Shown: one piece after another, positions 1-9,405 of the stretch | Layout of the letters: every line of letters starts with the position of its first letter | Position numbering within the stretch: position 1 is the first letter of the stretch | Assembly: GCF_016654115.1 (NCBI RefSeq) | Contig: NZ_JAEQAZ010000017.1 | Location: 1-64,000, forward strand | DNA: 64,000 nucleotides | From: Streptomyces sp. MBT53 | Lineage (GTDB): Bacteria; Actinomycetota; Actinomycetes; Streptomycetales; Streptomycetaceae | Direction: 5' to 3' | Position numbers and translations under genes: made by a program | The notes under the pieces: generated by a model | The model's database searches: none | What the model was told of the DNA's origin: nothing | The model's input: only the letters and a program-made list of their open reading frames with translations

Positions 1-1
1 G

Positions 2-244
2 GCCCGCCCGGCCGAGGAGATCGGTGAGGCGGTGCTCGCGCTCGTCGCCGAGGGCCGCCGCCGCGAGATCAACGCCATGCTCGACGCCTACGTCCGGGTC
101 CGCACCCCCGAGGAGGCGGCCCGCAGCGTCGCGGCCGACCCCCAGCAACTCGTCCCCCTGCTGCTGGAGGCCGCCCAGGGCGTCTCGGACGAACGCCACT
201 GGGACCTGGTCCACGCCCTCCGGGTCGCGGGCTTCACTGCCTGA
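2..244 (+). CDS. C-terminal part of an unrecognised protein
   Basis: This is the last 80 residues of a gene that begins before the window, read in the frame starting at base 2 and ending at a TGA at 242-244. The piece is rich in Ala, Glu, Arg and Leu and looks fully alpha-helical (for example AEEIGEAVLALVAEGRRREI and LVPLLLEAAQ). There are no cysteines and no membrane segment. Codon use (GC-rich third positions) is that of a real gene. I do not recognise the family. A short perfect hairpin at 243-260 (GACCGGC, loop TGGG, GCCGGTC) overlaps the stop and may end its transcript. Confidence 0.6.
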   Translation, partial: ARPAEEIGEAVLALVAEGRRREINAMLDAYVRVRTPEEAARSVAADPQQLVPLLLEAAQGVSDERHWDLVHALRVAGFTA

Positions 245-354
245 CCGGCTGGGGCCGGTCGCCACAGACTCGCCCACCGGAGTGTGAAACGCGATCGACT
301 CCGCGGGTTAACGACGATGGTCTTGGCAAGGCTCCTCCGGAGGCTTACGTTCAT

Positions 355-387
355 GCCTCTACGGCCTTTGTCTACGGGCGTAGAGGC
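355..387. repeat. Inverted repeat upstream of first beta-ureidopropionase
   Basis: GCCTCTACG at 355-363 is answered by its exact complement CGTAGAGGC at 379-387, with a third TCTACGG copy between them at 371-377. The element lies 28 bases before the start codon of the next gene, just ahead of its ribosome site, so it could be an operator or a leader hairpin. A 10-base palindrome CCTCCGGAGG lies nearby at 334-343. That it regulates the operon is inference. Confidence 0.4.
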
Positions 388-415
388 TCTGACGTCCCCG
401 TCGAAGGAGCAGCTC

Positions 416-1258
416 ATGGCCAACGTCGTACGCGCCGCTCTGGTCCAGGCCACCTGGACCGGCGACACCGAGTCCATGGTGGCGAAACACGAGGAACACG
501 CCCGCGAGGCGGCCCGACAGGGGGCCAAGATCATCGGGTTCCAGGAAGTGTTCAACGCCCCCTACTTCTGTCAGGTCCAGGAACCGGAACACTACGACTG
601 GGCCGAGCCGGTGCCCGACGGGCCGACCGTGCGTCGTATGCAACAGCTCGCGCGCGAGACCGGCATGGTGATCGTCGTCCCGGTCTTCGAGATCGAGCAA
701 GACGGCTTCTACTACAACACCGCGGCCGTGATCGACGCCGACGGCACCTTCCTCGGCAAGTACCGCAAGCACCACATCCCCCAGGTCAAGGGCTTCTGGG
801 AGAAGTACTACTTCAGGCCGGGCAACGCCGGCTGGCCCGTCTTCGACACCGCGGTCGGCAAGGTCGGCGTCTACATCTGCTACGACCGCCACTTCCCCGA
901 GGGCTGGCGCCAACTCGGCCTCAACGGAGCCCAGTTGGTCTACAACCCGTCCGCCACCTCACGCGGCCTCTCCGCCTACCTCTGGCAGCTGGAGCAGCCC
1001 GCCGCGGCCGTCGCCAACGAGTACTTCATCGCCGCGATCAACCGGGTCGGCAAGGAGGAGTACGGGGACAACGACTTCTACGGGACGTCGTACTTCGTCA
1101 ACCCGCGGGGCCAGTTCGTCGGCGACGTCGCCAGTGACAAGGACGAGGAACTCGTCGTCCGCGACCTCGACTTCGGCCTCATCGAAGAAGTGCGGCAACA
1201 GTGGGCGTTCTACCGCGACCGCCGCCCCGACGCCTACGAAGGGCTGGTGCAGCCGTGA
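416..1258 (+). CDS. Beta-ureidopropionase / nitrilase-superfamily amidohydrolase (copy 1)
   Basis: A 280-residue carbon-nitrogen hydrolase, expected to hydrolyse N-carbamoyl-beta-alanine or related N-carbamoyl acids to the amino acid, CO2 and ammonia in the cytoplasm. The Glu-Lys-Cys triad is visible: E44 (FQEVF), K118 (KYRKHHIP) and C155 (VYICYDRHFPEG). Length is normal for the short bacterial forms. I chose the ATG at 416, preceded by GAAGGAG, because it gives the same length and N-terminus as the paralogue at 4287; a longer upstream reading lacks a ribosome site. Its stop overlaps the start of the next aminotransferase (GTGA), so the two are translationally coupled. The unusual point is the second copy 3 kb away, which shares all catalytic blocks without gaps; the two may differ in substrate (carbamoyl-beta-alanine versus carbamoyl-beta-aminoisobutyrate or carbamoyl alpha-amino acid). 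Confidence 0.9.
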   Translation: MANVVRAALVQATWTGDTESMVAKHEEHAREAARQGAKIIGFQEVFNAPYFCQVQEPEHYDWAEPVPDGPTVRRMQQLARETGMVIVVPVFEIEQDGFYYNTAAVIDADGTFLGKYRKHHIPQVKGFWEKYYFRPGNAGWPVFDTAVGKVGVYICYDRHFPEGWRQLGLNGAQLVYNPSATSRGLSAYLWQLEQPAAAVANEYFIAAINRVGKEEYGDNDFYGTSYFVNPRGQFVGDVASDKDEELVVRDLDFGLIEEVRQQWAFYRDRRPDAYEGLVQP

Positions 1259-2541
1259 CCAAGGATCTGCTGGGACGCCACAAGGCGGTGCTCCCGGACT
1301 GGCTCGCCCTCTACTACGACAACCCGCTCGAGATCACGCACGGCGAGGGCCGGCACGTCTGGGACGCCGAGGGCAACAAGTACCTCGACTTCTTCGGCGG
1401 CATCCTCACCACCATGACCGCGCACGCGCTCCCCGAGGTCACCAAGGCGGTCAGCGAGCAGGCCGGGCGGATCCTCCACTCGTCCACGCTCTACCTCAAC
1501 CGCCCGATGGTCGAACTCGCCGAGCGCGTCGCCCAGTTGTCCGGCATCCCCGACGCCCGTGTCTTCTTCACCACCTCGGGCACCGAGGCCAACGACACCG
1601 CGCTGATGCTCGCGACCTCGTACCGGCGCAGCAACCAGATCCTGGCCATGCGCAACAGCTACCACGGCCGCTCCTTCAGCGCGGTCGGCATCACCGGCAA
1701 CCGCGGCTGGTCCCCGACCTCGCTGTCCCCGCTCCAGACGCTGTACGTCCACGGCGGTGTGCGGACGCGCGGACCCTACGCCCAGCTGTCCGACGCCGAG
1801 TTCATCGCCGCCTGCGTGGCCGACCTGAAGGATCTCCTCGGTCACGTCCGGCCGCCCGCGGCCCTCATCGCCGAACCCGTCCAGGGCGTAGGCGGGTTCA
1901 CCTCCCCGCCCGACGGCCTGTACGCGGCCTTCCGCGAAGTCCTTGCCGAGCGCGGGGTGTTGTGGATCGCCGACGAGGTGCAGACCGGCTGGGGCCGCAC
2001 CGGCGACCACTTCTGGGGCTGGCAGGCGCACGCGCAGAACGGTCCGCCGGACATCCTCACCTTCGCCAAGGGTATCGGCAACGGCAGCTCGATCGGCGGT
2101 GTCGTCGCCCGCGCCGACATCATGAACTGCCTCGACTCCAACAGTATTTCGACCTTCGGCGGCACCCAGATCACCATGGCGGCGGGCCTCGCCAACCTCA
2201 GCTACCTCCTGGAGCACGACCTCCAGGGCAACGCCCGCCGCGTCGGCGGCCTCCTCATCGAGCGCCTGCGGGCCGCCGCGGCCAAGCATCCGGGCGTACG
2301 GGAAGTGCGCGGGCGCGGACTGATGATCGGCGTCGAACTGGTGAAACCGGGCACCGACGAGGCCGATCCGCAGGCCGCCTCCGCGGTGCTCGAAGCGGCC
2401 CGCGAGGGCGGGCTGTTGATCGGCAAGGGCGGCGGCCACGACACCAGCGCCCTGCGCATCGCCCCGCCGCTGTCCCTCACCGTCGCGGAGGCCGAAGAGG
2501 GCGCCGCCATCCTCGAACGGGCTCTGGCGAGCACGCAGTAG
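1255..2541 (+). CDS. Class III aminotransferase, probable beta-alanine / 3-aminoisobutyrate transaminase
   Basis: A 428-residue PLP-dependent class III (subgroup II) aminotransferase. The PLP lysine is K272 in ILTFAKGIGNG, the cofactor-ring aspartate is D240 in WIADEVQTGWGRTG, and the phosphate-binding TSGTEAND is near residue 107. The fold and motifs resemble AGXT2-type enzymes, which use glyoxylate or pyruvate as acceptor. Its place between two beta-ureidopropionases suggests it takes their product (beta-alanine or 3-aminoisobutyrate) to malonate or methylmalonate semialdehyde; this substrate is inference. The GTG at 1255 overlaps the upstream stop by four bases and is preferred over an in-frame start at 1201 that would lie inside the upstream gene. 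A PucR-type regulator follows after 27 bases. Confidence 0.85.
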   Translation: MTKDLLGRHKAVLPDWLALYYDNPLEITHGEGRHVWDAEGNKYLDFFGGILTTMTAHALPEVTKAVSEQAGRILHSSTLYLNRPMVELAERVAQLSGIPDARVFFTTSGTEANDTALMLATSYRRSNQILAMRNSYHGRSFSAVGITGNRGWSPTSLSPLQTLYVHGGVRTRGPYAQLSDAEFIAACVADLKDLLGHVRPPAALIAEPVQGVGGFTSPPDGLYAAFREVLAERGVLWIADEVQTGWGRTGDHFWGWQAHAQNGPPDILTFAKGIGNGSSIGGVVARADIMNCLDSNSISTFGGTQITMAAGLANLSYLLEHDLQGNARRVGGLLIERLRAAAAKHPGVREVRGRGLMIGVELVKPGTDEADPQAASAVLEAAREGGLLIGKGGGHDTSALRIAPPLSLTVAEAEEGAAILERALASTQ

Positions 2542-2568
2542 CAGCAGTACGAGCAAGGGAAACGCGCT

Positions 2569-4131
2569 ATGGCCACCACCCTCGACCCCCTGGAACCCGC
2601 TCTGTCGGTCCGTCAGGTCCTCGCCCTGGAACGGGTGCTGGCCGGGGAACCCGAGGTGGTGGCCGGCGCGAGCCAACTCGACCGCGCCGTGCGGTGGGTG
2701 CATGTCGCCGAGGCCGCCGACGTCGGCGTGATGCTCACCGGCGGCGAGATGGTCCTCACCACCGGAGTGCTCCTCGCCGGTGACGAGGGCGCCCAGGCCG
2801 AGTACATCCAGTCCCTGCACCGCGCGGAGGCCTCGGCCGTCGTCCTCGGTCTCGGCCGCGCCTTCCCCGCCCCGCCGGACGTGATGCGCCGCGCGGCCGA
2901 GCGGTGCGGGCTGCCCATGGTGGTGCTCCACCGCCCCTTCCCGTTCGCGGAGTTGACGGAAGAGGTCCAATCCCGGCTGGTACGGCGGAAGTTCGCCGCC
3001 GTCAGCCTCTCCGAGGCCGTACGGACCGCGCTCACCGGACTCATCACCGGCGGCGCCCCGCTGCAGAGCCTGCTCGACGAGGTCGCCGCGCACAGCGCCT
3101 GTCCCGTGGTCGTCACCAACCTCGCCCACCGCGTCCTGGCCACGGCGGGGGAGCGGTCGGCGGTGGACGACGTGCTGCGCGACTGGGAGCGCATCTCCCG
3201 GCAGGCCGGCGGCAGCGAGGGCGACGGCTGGATCCGCGCCGAACTGGGCGGACGCGGCGAACGCTGGGGCCAGATCATGCTCTGCGGCCACCGCGGCGAC
3301 ACCGCCACCGGCCGCCTTCTCGCCGACCGCGCCGCCGAGGCCCTCGTCCTGCACCGCATGCTCGGCGGCTCCGCCCACACCTGGGAGGAACAGTCAGCGC
3401 AGAGCCTGCTCACCGACCTGGCGAGCGGCGTCGTACCGGCCCGCCAACTCCTGCCCCGCGCCCGCGCGGCCGGACTCCCCGTCAACCGGCGCACCTTCGT
3501 ACCGATGGTCGTCCGCGACGGCGACACGGCCCAACTGGACCGGGTGCTACGGCTGTTGGGCCTGCCCGGACTCGTCGCCGAACTCGCCGACGGCGTCACC
3601 GCCGTCCTTCTCAGCCTCCCCCGCGACCAGGACGCGGACGCCCTCGCCGCGCACTTCGCGAGCCGGCTGCGCACCGAGTCGGGGGCGTTGAAGGCGGTCG
3701 TGGCCGCCGCCGGCCAGCGCACCGTCTGGGACGACGTGCCCGCCGGACTGCGCGAGGCACAGCACGTGGCCGACGCCGTAGCGGATTCCAGCGACGCCCT
3801 CGAACTCCCCACCGTCGTACGCCTCAAGGACGTCCATCTGCGCGGCCTGATCCGGCTGTTGCGGGACGACCCCCAGGTGCAGTCCTTCGCCGAACGGGAG
3901 TTGGACGGGCTGCTGTGCGCCGCCGACGAGGACCTGCTCGCCGTACTGCGCACGTATCTGGCCACCGGCCGCAACAAGTCGCGCACCGCGCAGCTCCACC
4001 ATGTGTCACGGCCCGCGCTGTACCGCCGGCTGGAGGCGATAGAGGGCCGGCTCGGCGTGGACCTCGACGACTTCGAGCAGGCCGCGTCGGTGCACATCGC
4101 GCTCCTCGCGCACGACGCGCAACAGGGGTGA
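2569..4131 (+). CDS. PucR-family transcriptional regulator
   Basis: A 520-residue regulator with the PucR layout. The N-terminal PucR ligand domain covers about residues 10-135 (LSVRQVLAL, GGEMVLTTG, AVVLGLGRAFPAPP). A GGDEF-like middle region follows, and a PucR C-terminal helix-turn-helix (HTH_30) covers about residues 450-515, with the typical LRTYLATGRNKSRTAQ and SRPALYRRLEAIEGRLG. Characterised family members control purine, allantoin, glutamine or GABA use; here the surrounding genes make dihydropyrimidine or hydantoin breakdown the likely target. The ATG start follows a weak GCAAGGGAAA site. The gene ends just before a 150-base control region carrying four GTGA(A/C)AC repeats ahead of the second beta-ureidopropionase, a plausible binding region for it. 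Confidence 0.88.
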   Translation: MATTLDPLEPALSVRQVLALERVLAGEPEVVAGASQLDRAVRWVHVAEAADVGVMLTGGEMVLTTGVLLAGDEGAQAEYIQSLHRAEASAVVLGLGRAFPAPPDVMRRAAERCGLPMVVLHRPFPFAELTEEVQSRLVRRKFAAVSLSEAVRTALTGLITGGAPLQSLLDEVAAHSACPVVVTNLAHRVLATAGERSAVDDVLRDWERISRQAGGSEGDGWIRAELGGRGERWGQIMLCGHRGDTATGRLLADRAAEALVLHRMLGGSAHTWEEQSAQSLLTDLASGVVPARQLLPRARAAGLPVNRRTFVPMVVRDGDTAQLDRVLRLLGLPGLVAELADGVTAVLLSLPRDQDADALAAHFASRLRTESGALKAVVAAAGQRTVWDDVPAGLREAQHVADAVADSSDALELPTVVRLKDVHLRGLIRLLRDDPQVQSFAERELDGLLCAADEDLLAVLRTYLATGRNKSRTAQLHHVSRPALYRRLEAIEGRLGVDLDDFEQAASVHIALLAHDAQQG

Positions 4132-4224
4132 AACATGGGACTACCTGCGAAAACGGCGGTGAAACATGCGGCCACGACAGGGTGACACCGTGGAACGCCG
4201 AGCCTCCGCAGACGTGACACCGTG
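4128..4224. promoter_or_regulatory. Four GTGA(A/C)AC direct repeats before the second catabolic operon
   Basis: GTGAAAC occurs at 4128 and 4159 (each within GGTGAAACATG, 31 bases apart). GTGACAC occurs at 4182 and 4214 (each within GTGACACCGTG, 32 bases apart). The 31-32 base periods equal about three DNA turns, so each pair faces the same side of the helix. They lie between the PucR-type regulator and the beta-ureidopropionase starting at 4287. A TAGGCT at 4252-4257 could be a -10 element. Regulator binding is inferred. Confidence 0.5.
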
Positions 4225-4286
4225 CAACTCAAAGACGACTTCCGGACTTCCTAGGCTCCTCCCACACCTAGCGACCGGAGGTCCCG

Positions 4287-5129
4287 ATGAGCACCGTGAT
4301 TCGTGCCGCCCTGTTCCAGACAGCCTGGACGGGCGACAAGGAGTCCATGATCCAGGTCCACGAGCAGGCGGTGCGCGATGCCGCCGCGCAGGGTGCTCAA
4401 GTCCTGTGCTTCCAGGAGCTGTTCTACGGACCGTACTTCTGCCAGGTCCAGGACAAGGCGTTCTACGAGTACGCCGAGGCGATCCCGGACGGCCCGATCG
4501 TCAAGCGCTTCCAGGCGCTCGCCAAGGAACACGGCATCGTGCTGGTCCTGCCGATGTACGAGGAGGAGCAGCCCGGCGTCCTCTACAACACGGCCGCCGT
4601 GATCGACGCGGACGGCTCCTACCTCGGCAAGTACCGCAAGCACCACATTCCCCAAGTCCCCGGATTCTGGGAGAAGTTCTACTTCCGCCCGGGCAACAGC
4701 GGCTGGCCGATCTTCGACACCAAGGTCGGCAAGATCGGTGTCTACATCTGCTACGACCGCCACTTCCCGGAGGGCTGGCGTGCGCTGGGCCTGGCGGGCG
4801 CGGAGATCGTCTTCAACCCGTCGGCGACCTCGCGCGGACTGTCGGCCTACCTGTGGCAGCTGGAGCAGCCCGCTGCCGCCGCCGCCAACGAGTACTTCGT
4901 CGGCGCCATCAACCGTGTCGGTGTCGAGGAGTTGGGCGACAACGACTTCTACGGCACGACCTACTTCGTCGACCCGGAGGCCCAGTTCGTCGGCGAGGTG
5001 GCCAGCGACAAGGAGCCCGAACTGGTCGTCCGCGACCTGGACTTGGCCAAGCTGCGGGAAGTCCGCGACCGCTGGCAGTTCTACCGCGACCGCCGCCCGG
5101 ACGCGTACGGCCCGTTGACCGCACCGTAA
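4287..5129 (+). CDS. Beta-ureidopropionase / nitrilase-superfamily amidohydrolase (copy 2)
   Basis: A 280-residue paralogue of the enzyme at 416, aligned end to end without gaps in the catalytic blocks: E44 (FQELF), K118 (KYRKHHIP) and C155 (VYICYDRHFPEG). Several long segments, such as SATSRGLSAYLWQLEQPAA, are identical in the two proteins, so the duplication is recent or under strong selection. The expected role is release of beta-amino acid, CO2 and ammonia from the carbamoyl compound made by the dihydropyrimidinase encoded next. The ATG follows CCGGAGGTCCCG, a good ribosome site. Differences cluster in the N-terminal 100 residues and in loops, so different carbamoyl substrates are possible. 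This copy opens the hydantoinase operon, whereas copy 1 opens the aminotransferase-regulator operon. Confidence 0.92.
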   Translation: MSTVIRAALFQTAWTGDKESMIQVHEQAVRDAAAQGAQVLCFQELFYGPYFCQVQDKAFYEYAEAIPDGPIVKRFQALAKEHGIVLVLPMYEEEQPGVLYNTAAVIDADGSYLGKYRKHHIPQVPGFWEKFYFRPGNSGWPIFDTKVGKIGVYICYDRHFPEGWRALGLAGAEIVFNPSATSRGLSAYLWQLEQPAAAAANEYFVGAINRVGVEELGDNDFYGTTYFVDPEAQFVGEVASDKEPELVVRDLDLAKLREVRDRWQFYRDRRPDAYGPLTAP

Positions 5130-5139
5130 GAGACCGTAG

Positions 5140-5192
5140 GTTCCCCCGCGCTTCTTTGGAGGGCGCAGCCCTCCCAAAGGGGCGCGGGGAAC
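5140..5192. repeat. Streptomyces REP-like intergenic hairpin
   Basis: An imperfect inverted repeat starts GTTCCCCCGCGC and ends GCGCGGGGAAC, with inner arms GGAGGGC and GCCCTCC around a GCAG loop. It is followed by ACTGCGCGACCAGCC. I recognise this as the small palindromic repeat found in many intergenic spaces of Streptomyces genomes. Here it separates the beta-ureidopropionase from the hydantoinase gene. It may stabilise or end the upstream message; function is unknown. Confidence 0.7.
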
Positions 5193-5247
5193 TGCGCGAC
5201 CAGCCCCCACCGACCCGCACCCGACCACAACCCAGCGGAGTCAATCG

Positions 5248-6651
5248 ATGAGCACCCGTACCGTAATCCGCGGCGGCCTAGTCATCACCGCGTCCGACGA
5301 ACTCCACGCCGACGTCCTCATCGAGGACGGCCGCATCGCAGCCCTGGCCACCTCCGGCACCCCGACGGCCGACGCCTGGACCGCCGAGCGGGTCATCGAC
5401 GCCACCGGGAAGTACGTCATCCCGGGCGGGGTCGACGCCCACACCCACATGGAGATGCCGTTCGGCGGCACCAAGGCCGCCGACACCTTCGAGACCGGCA
5501 CCCGGGCCGCCGCCTGGGGCGGTACGACGACCATCGTCGACTTCGCGATCCAGAGCGTCGGCGGAGCCCTCCGCGAGGGCCTCGACGCGTGGCACGCCAA
5601 GGCCGAGGGCAACTGCGCCATCGACTACGGCTTCCACATGATCGTCTCCGACGTCAACGAGGACACCCTCAAGGAGATGGACCTGCTGGTCGAGGAGGGC
5701 GTCACCTCCTTCAAGCAGTTCATGGCCTACCCGGGCGTCTTCTACAGCGACGACGGCCAGATCCTGCGCGCCATGCAACGCGCCGCCGACAACGGCGGGT
5801 TGATCATGATGCACGCCGAGAACGGCATCGCCATCGACGTGCTGGTCGAGCAGGCGCTGGCCCGCGGCGAGCGGGACCCCCGCTACCACGGCGAGGTCCG
5901 CAAGGCCCTCCTCGAAGCCGAGGCCACCCACCGCGCGATCAAGCTCGCGCAGGTCGCCGGCGCCCCGCTCTACGTCGTGCACGTCTCCGCGATGGAGGCC
6001 GTCGCCGAGCTGGCCAAGGCGCGCGACGAGGGCCTCCCCGTCTTCGGCGAGACCTGTCCGCAGTACCTGTTCCTCTCCACCGACAACCTCGCCGAGCCCG
6101 ACTTCGAGGGCGCGAAGTACGTGTGCAGCACGCCCCTTCGGCCGAAGGAGCACCAGGCCAAGCTCTGGCAGGGCCTGCGCACCAACGACCTCCAGGTGGT
6201 CTCCACCGACCACTGCCCCTTCTGCTTCGTGGGCCAGAAGGAACTCGGCCGGGGCGACTTCTCGAAGATCCCCAACGGTATGCCGGGCGTCGAGAACCGC
6301 ATGGACCTGCTCCACCAGGGCGTCGTCGACGGGCACATCAGCCGCCGCCGCTGGATCGAGATCGCCTGCGCCTCCCCGGCCCGGATGTTCGGCCTCTACC
6401 CGAAGAAGGGCACCATCGCCCCGGGCGCCGACGCCGATGTCGTCATCTACGACCCGCACGCCGAGCAGACCGTCTCCGCCGAGACCCACCACATGAACGT
6501 CGACTACTCGGCCTACGAGGGCAAGCGCCTCACCGGCCGCGTCGAGACCGTCCTCTCGCGCGGCGAACTCGTCATCACCGAGCGGGAGTACACCGGGCAC
6601 GCGGGCCACGGCGTCTACACCCCGCGCTCCACCAGTCAGTACCTCAACTAG
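5248..6651 (+). CDS. hydA: Dihydropyrimidinase / D-hydantoinase
   Basis: A 467-residue cyclic amidohydrolase that opens 5,6-dihydrouracil, dihydrothymine or 5-substituted hydantoins to the N-carbamoyl amino acid. The binuclear metal site is clear: HTH at residues 65-67 (GVDAHTHMEMPF), the carboxylated lysine K156 (TSFKQFMAYPG), H189 (MMHAENG), a histidine in YVVHVS, and the aspartate in STDHCPF. Length is typical of bacterial dihydropyrimidinases. The start is the ATG after AGCGGAGTCAATCG. The gene sits directly after a beta-ureidopropionase, the next enzyme in the reductive pyrimidine pathway, and 11 bases before an LLM flavoenzyme. Whether the physiological substrate is dihydropyrimidine or hydantoin cannot be told from sequence. 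Confidence 0.95.
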   Translation: MSTRTVIRGGLVITASDELHADVLIEDGRIAALATSGTPTADAWTAERVIDATGKYVIPGGVDAHTHMEMPFGGTKAADTFETGTRAAAWGGTTTIVDFAIQSVGGALREGLDAWHAKAEGNCAIDYGFHMIVSDVNEDTLKEMDLLVEEGVTSFKQFMAYPGVFYSDDGQILRAMQRAADNGGLIMMHAENGIAIDVLVEQALARGERDPRYHGEVRKALLEAEATHRAIKLAQVAGAPLYVVHVSAMEAVAELAKARDEGLPVFGETCPQYLFLSTDNLAEPDFEGAKYVCSTPLRPKEHQAKLWQGLRTNDLQVVSTDHCPFCFVGQKELGRGDFSKIPNGMPGVENRMDLLHQGVVDGHISRRRWIEIACASPARMFGLYPKKGTIAPGADADVVIYDPHAEQTVSAETHHMNVDYSAYEGKRLTGRVETVLSRGELVITEREYTGHAGHGVYTPRSTSQYLN

Positions 6652-6662
6652 GAGTGGCGCAC

Positions 6663-7682
6663 ATGGACTTCGGACTCGTCCTGCAGACCGACCCGCCGGC
6701 CTCGCGGGTCATCAGCCTGATGAAGCGCGCCGAGCGCAACGGCTTCACCTACGGCTGGACCTTCGACTCCGCCGTGCTGTGGCAGGAGCCGTTCGTGATC
6801 TACAGTCAGATCCTGGCCAACACCACGAAGTTGACGGTCGGCCCGATGGTCACCAACCCGGGCACCCGCACCTGGGAGGTCACCGCCTCCACCTTCGCCA
6901 CCCTGAACGACATGTTCGGCAACCGCACGGTCTGCGGCATCGGCCGCGGCGACTCCGCGATGCGCGTCGCGGGCCGCACCCCGAACACCCTGGCCCGGAT
7001 CAGCGAGGCCATGAAGGTCATCAGGGCGCTCGGCTCCGGCCAGGAGGCGGACCTCGGCGGCACGGTCATCAAGTTCCCCTGGGCCAAGGAGGACGCCCAA
7101 CTCCCGGTCTGGATGGCCGCGTACGGCCCCAAGGCCCTGAAGATGACCGGCGAGGAGGCCGACGGCTTCATCCTCCAGCTCTCGGACCTCTACCTCACCG
7201 AGTACATGGTCAAGGCGGTGAAGGACGCGGCCGTCGCCGCCGGGCGCGACCCGTCCGAGGTCAAGATCTGCGTCGCCGCCCCCGCCTACGTCACCGAGGA
7301 CGACTCGCCCGAGGCGCTCGCCCACGCGCGCGACCAGTGCCGCTGGTTCGGCGGCATGGTCGGCAACCACGTCGCCGACCTCGTCTCCAAGTACGGCGAA
7401 CACTCCGCCGCCGTACCCGAGGAACTCACGGACTACATCAAGGCCCGTGAGGGGTACGACTATTCGCACCACGGTCGCGCCGACAACCCCGACACCGCCT
7501 TCGTCCCCGACGAGATCGTCGACCGGTTCTGCATCATCGGCACGGCCGAGAAGCAGATCGAAAAGCTCAACGCCCTGCGGGAGTTGGGCGTCGACCAGTT
7601 CGCCGTCTACGACATGCACGACGCGCAGGAGGCCACGATCGACGCCTACGGCGCGAAGATCATCCCGGCCGTCAACGCCTGA
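6663..7682 (+). CDS. LLM-class flavin/F420-dependent oxidoreductase of the hydantoinase cluster
   Basis: A 339-residue luciferase-like (LLM) TIM-barrel oxidoreductase. The barrel start MDFGLVLQTDPPA and the segments MVTNPGTRTWEV, FGNRTVCGIGRGDS and PVWMAAYGPKAL are typical of the F420-dependent branch. The ATG at 6663 follows GGAGTGGCGCAC, 11 bases after the hydantoinase stop, so it is cotranscribed. I recall a subfamily of LLM proteins (TIGR03842) that travels with hydantoinases; its reaction is not established to my knowledge. No dihydropyrimidine dehydrogenase (PreA/PreT) is seen in the window, so this enzyme is a candidate for the redox step on the pyrimidine or hydantoin ring. That is inference. 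It uses FMN or F420; sequence alone does not decide. Confidence 0.85.
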   Translation: MDFGLVLQTDPPASRVISLMKRAERNGFTYGWTFDSAVLWQEPFVIYSQILANTTKLTVGPMVTNPGTRTWEVTASTFATLNDMFGNRTVCGIGRGDSAMRVAGRTPNTLARISEAMKVIRALGSGQEADLGGTVIKFPWAKEDAQLPVWMAAYGPKALKMTGEEADGFILQLSDLYLTEYMVKAVKDAAVAAGRDPSEVKICVAAPAYVTEDDSPEALAHARDQCRWFGGMVGNHVADLVSKYGEHSAAVPEELTDYIKAREGYDYSHHGRADNPDTAFVPDEIVDRFCIIGTAEKQIEKLNALRELGVDQFAVYDMHDAQEATIDAYGAKIIPAVNA

Positions 7683-7730
7683 GCCGCACCGCTGAAACCG
7701 CTCAACTCCCCGTCCCCCCACTCCAGTTCT

Positions 7731-7758
7731 CCCCCTCCCCACCGTCCTGGGGAGGGGG
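7731..7758 (+). terminator. Intercistronic hairpin between LLM enzyme and permease
   Basis: CCCCCTCCCC at 7731-7740 pairs perfectly with GGGGAGGGGG at 7749-7758 around an 8-base loop. No T-run follows, so it may be a partial terminator or a message-stabilising hairpin that lowers permease expression relative to the enzymes upstream. Confidence 0.5.
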
Positions 7759-7809
7759 GCCGGAGCCCCGCACGGCCTTTCCGGACCCACCTCATTGATT
7801 GGCCTGCCC

Positions 7810-9357
<1,548 letters not shown>

Positions 9358-9386
9358 GACTCGTCGTGCCGGAGGGTGCTGGGGCC

Positions 9387-9405
9387 GGGCCTGACGTACA
9401 GGCCC
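9387..9405. terminator. Bidirectional hairpin between convergent genes
   Basis: GGGCCTG at 9387-9393 pairs with CAGGCCC at 9399-9405 around ACGTA. It sits between the permease stop (9357) and the stop of the opposing gene (9405), the usual place for a shared terminator. Confidence 0.6.

Noticed and set aside
284-290. Single GTGAAAC before the first catabolic gene as a PucR site
   Set aside because: One 7-base match without a phased partner is expected by chance; kept only as a note beside the four-repeat cluster.
1234-3378. Long open frame of about 714 codons on the minus strand opposite the aminotransferase and PucR genes
   Set aside because: It is antisense to two well-supported genes and reflects the high GC at third positions; its translation has no domain and a biased Gly/Ala/Arg composition.
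7795-7809. TTG start for the NCS1 permease
   Set aside because: It adds only five residues and has no ribosome site; the ATG at 7810 is the more usual choice, though also without a good site.
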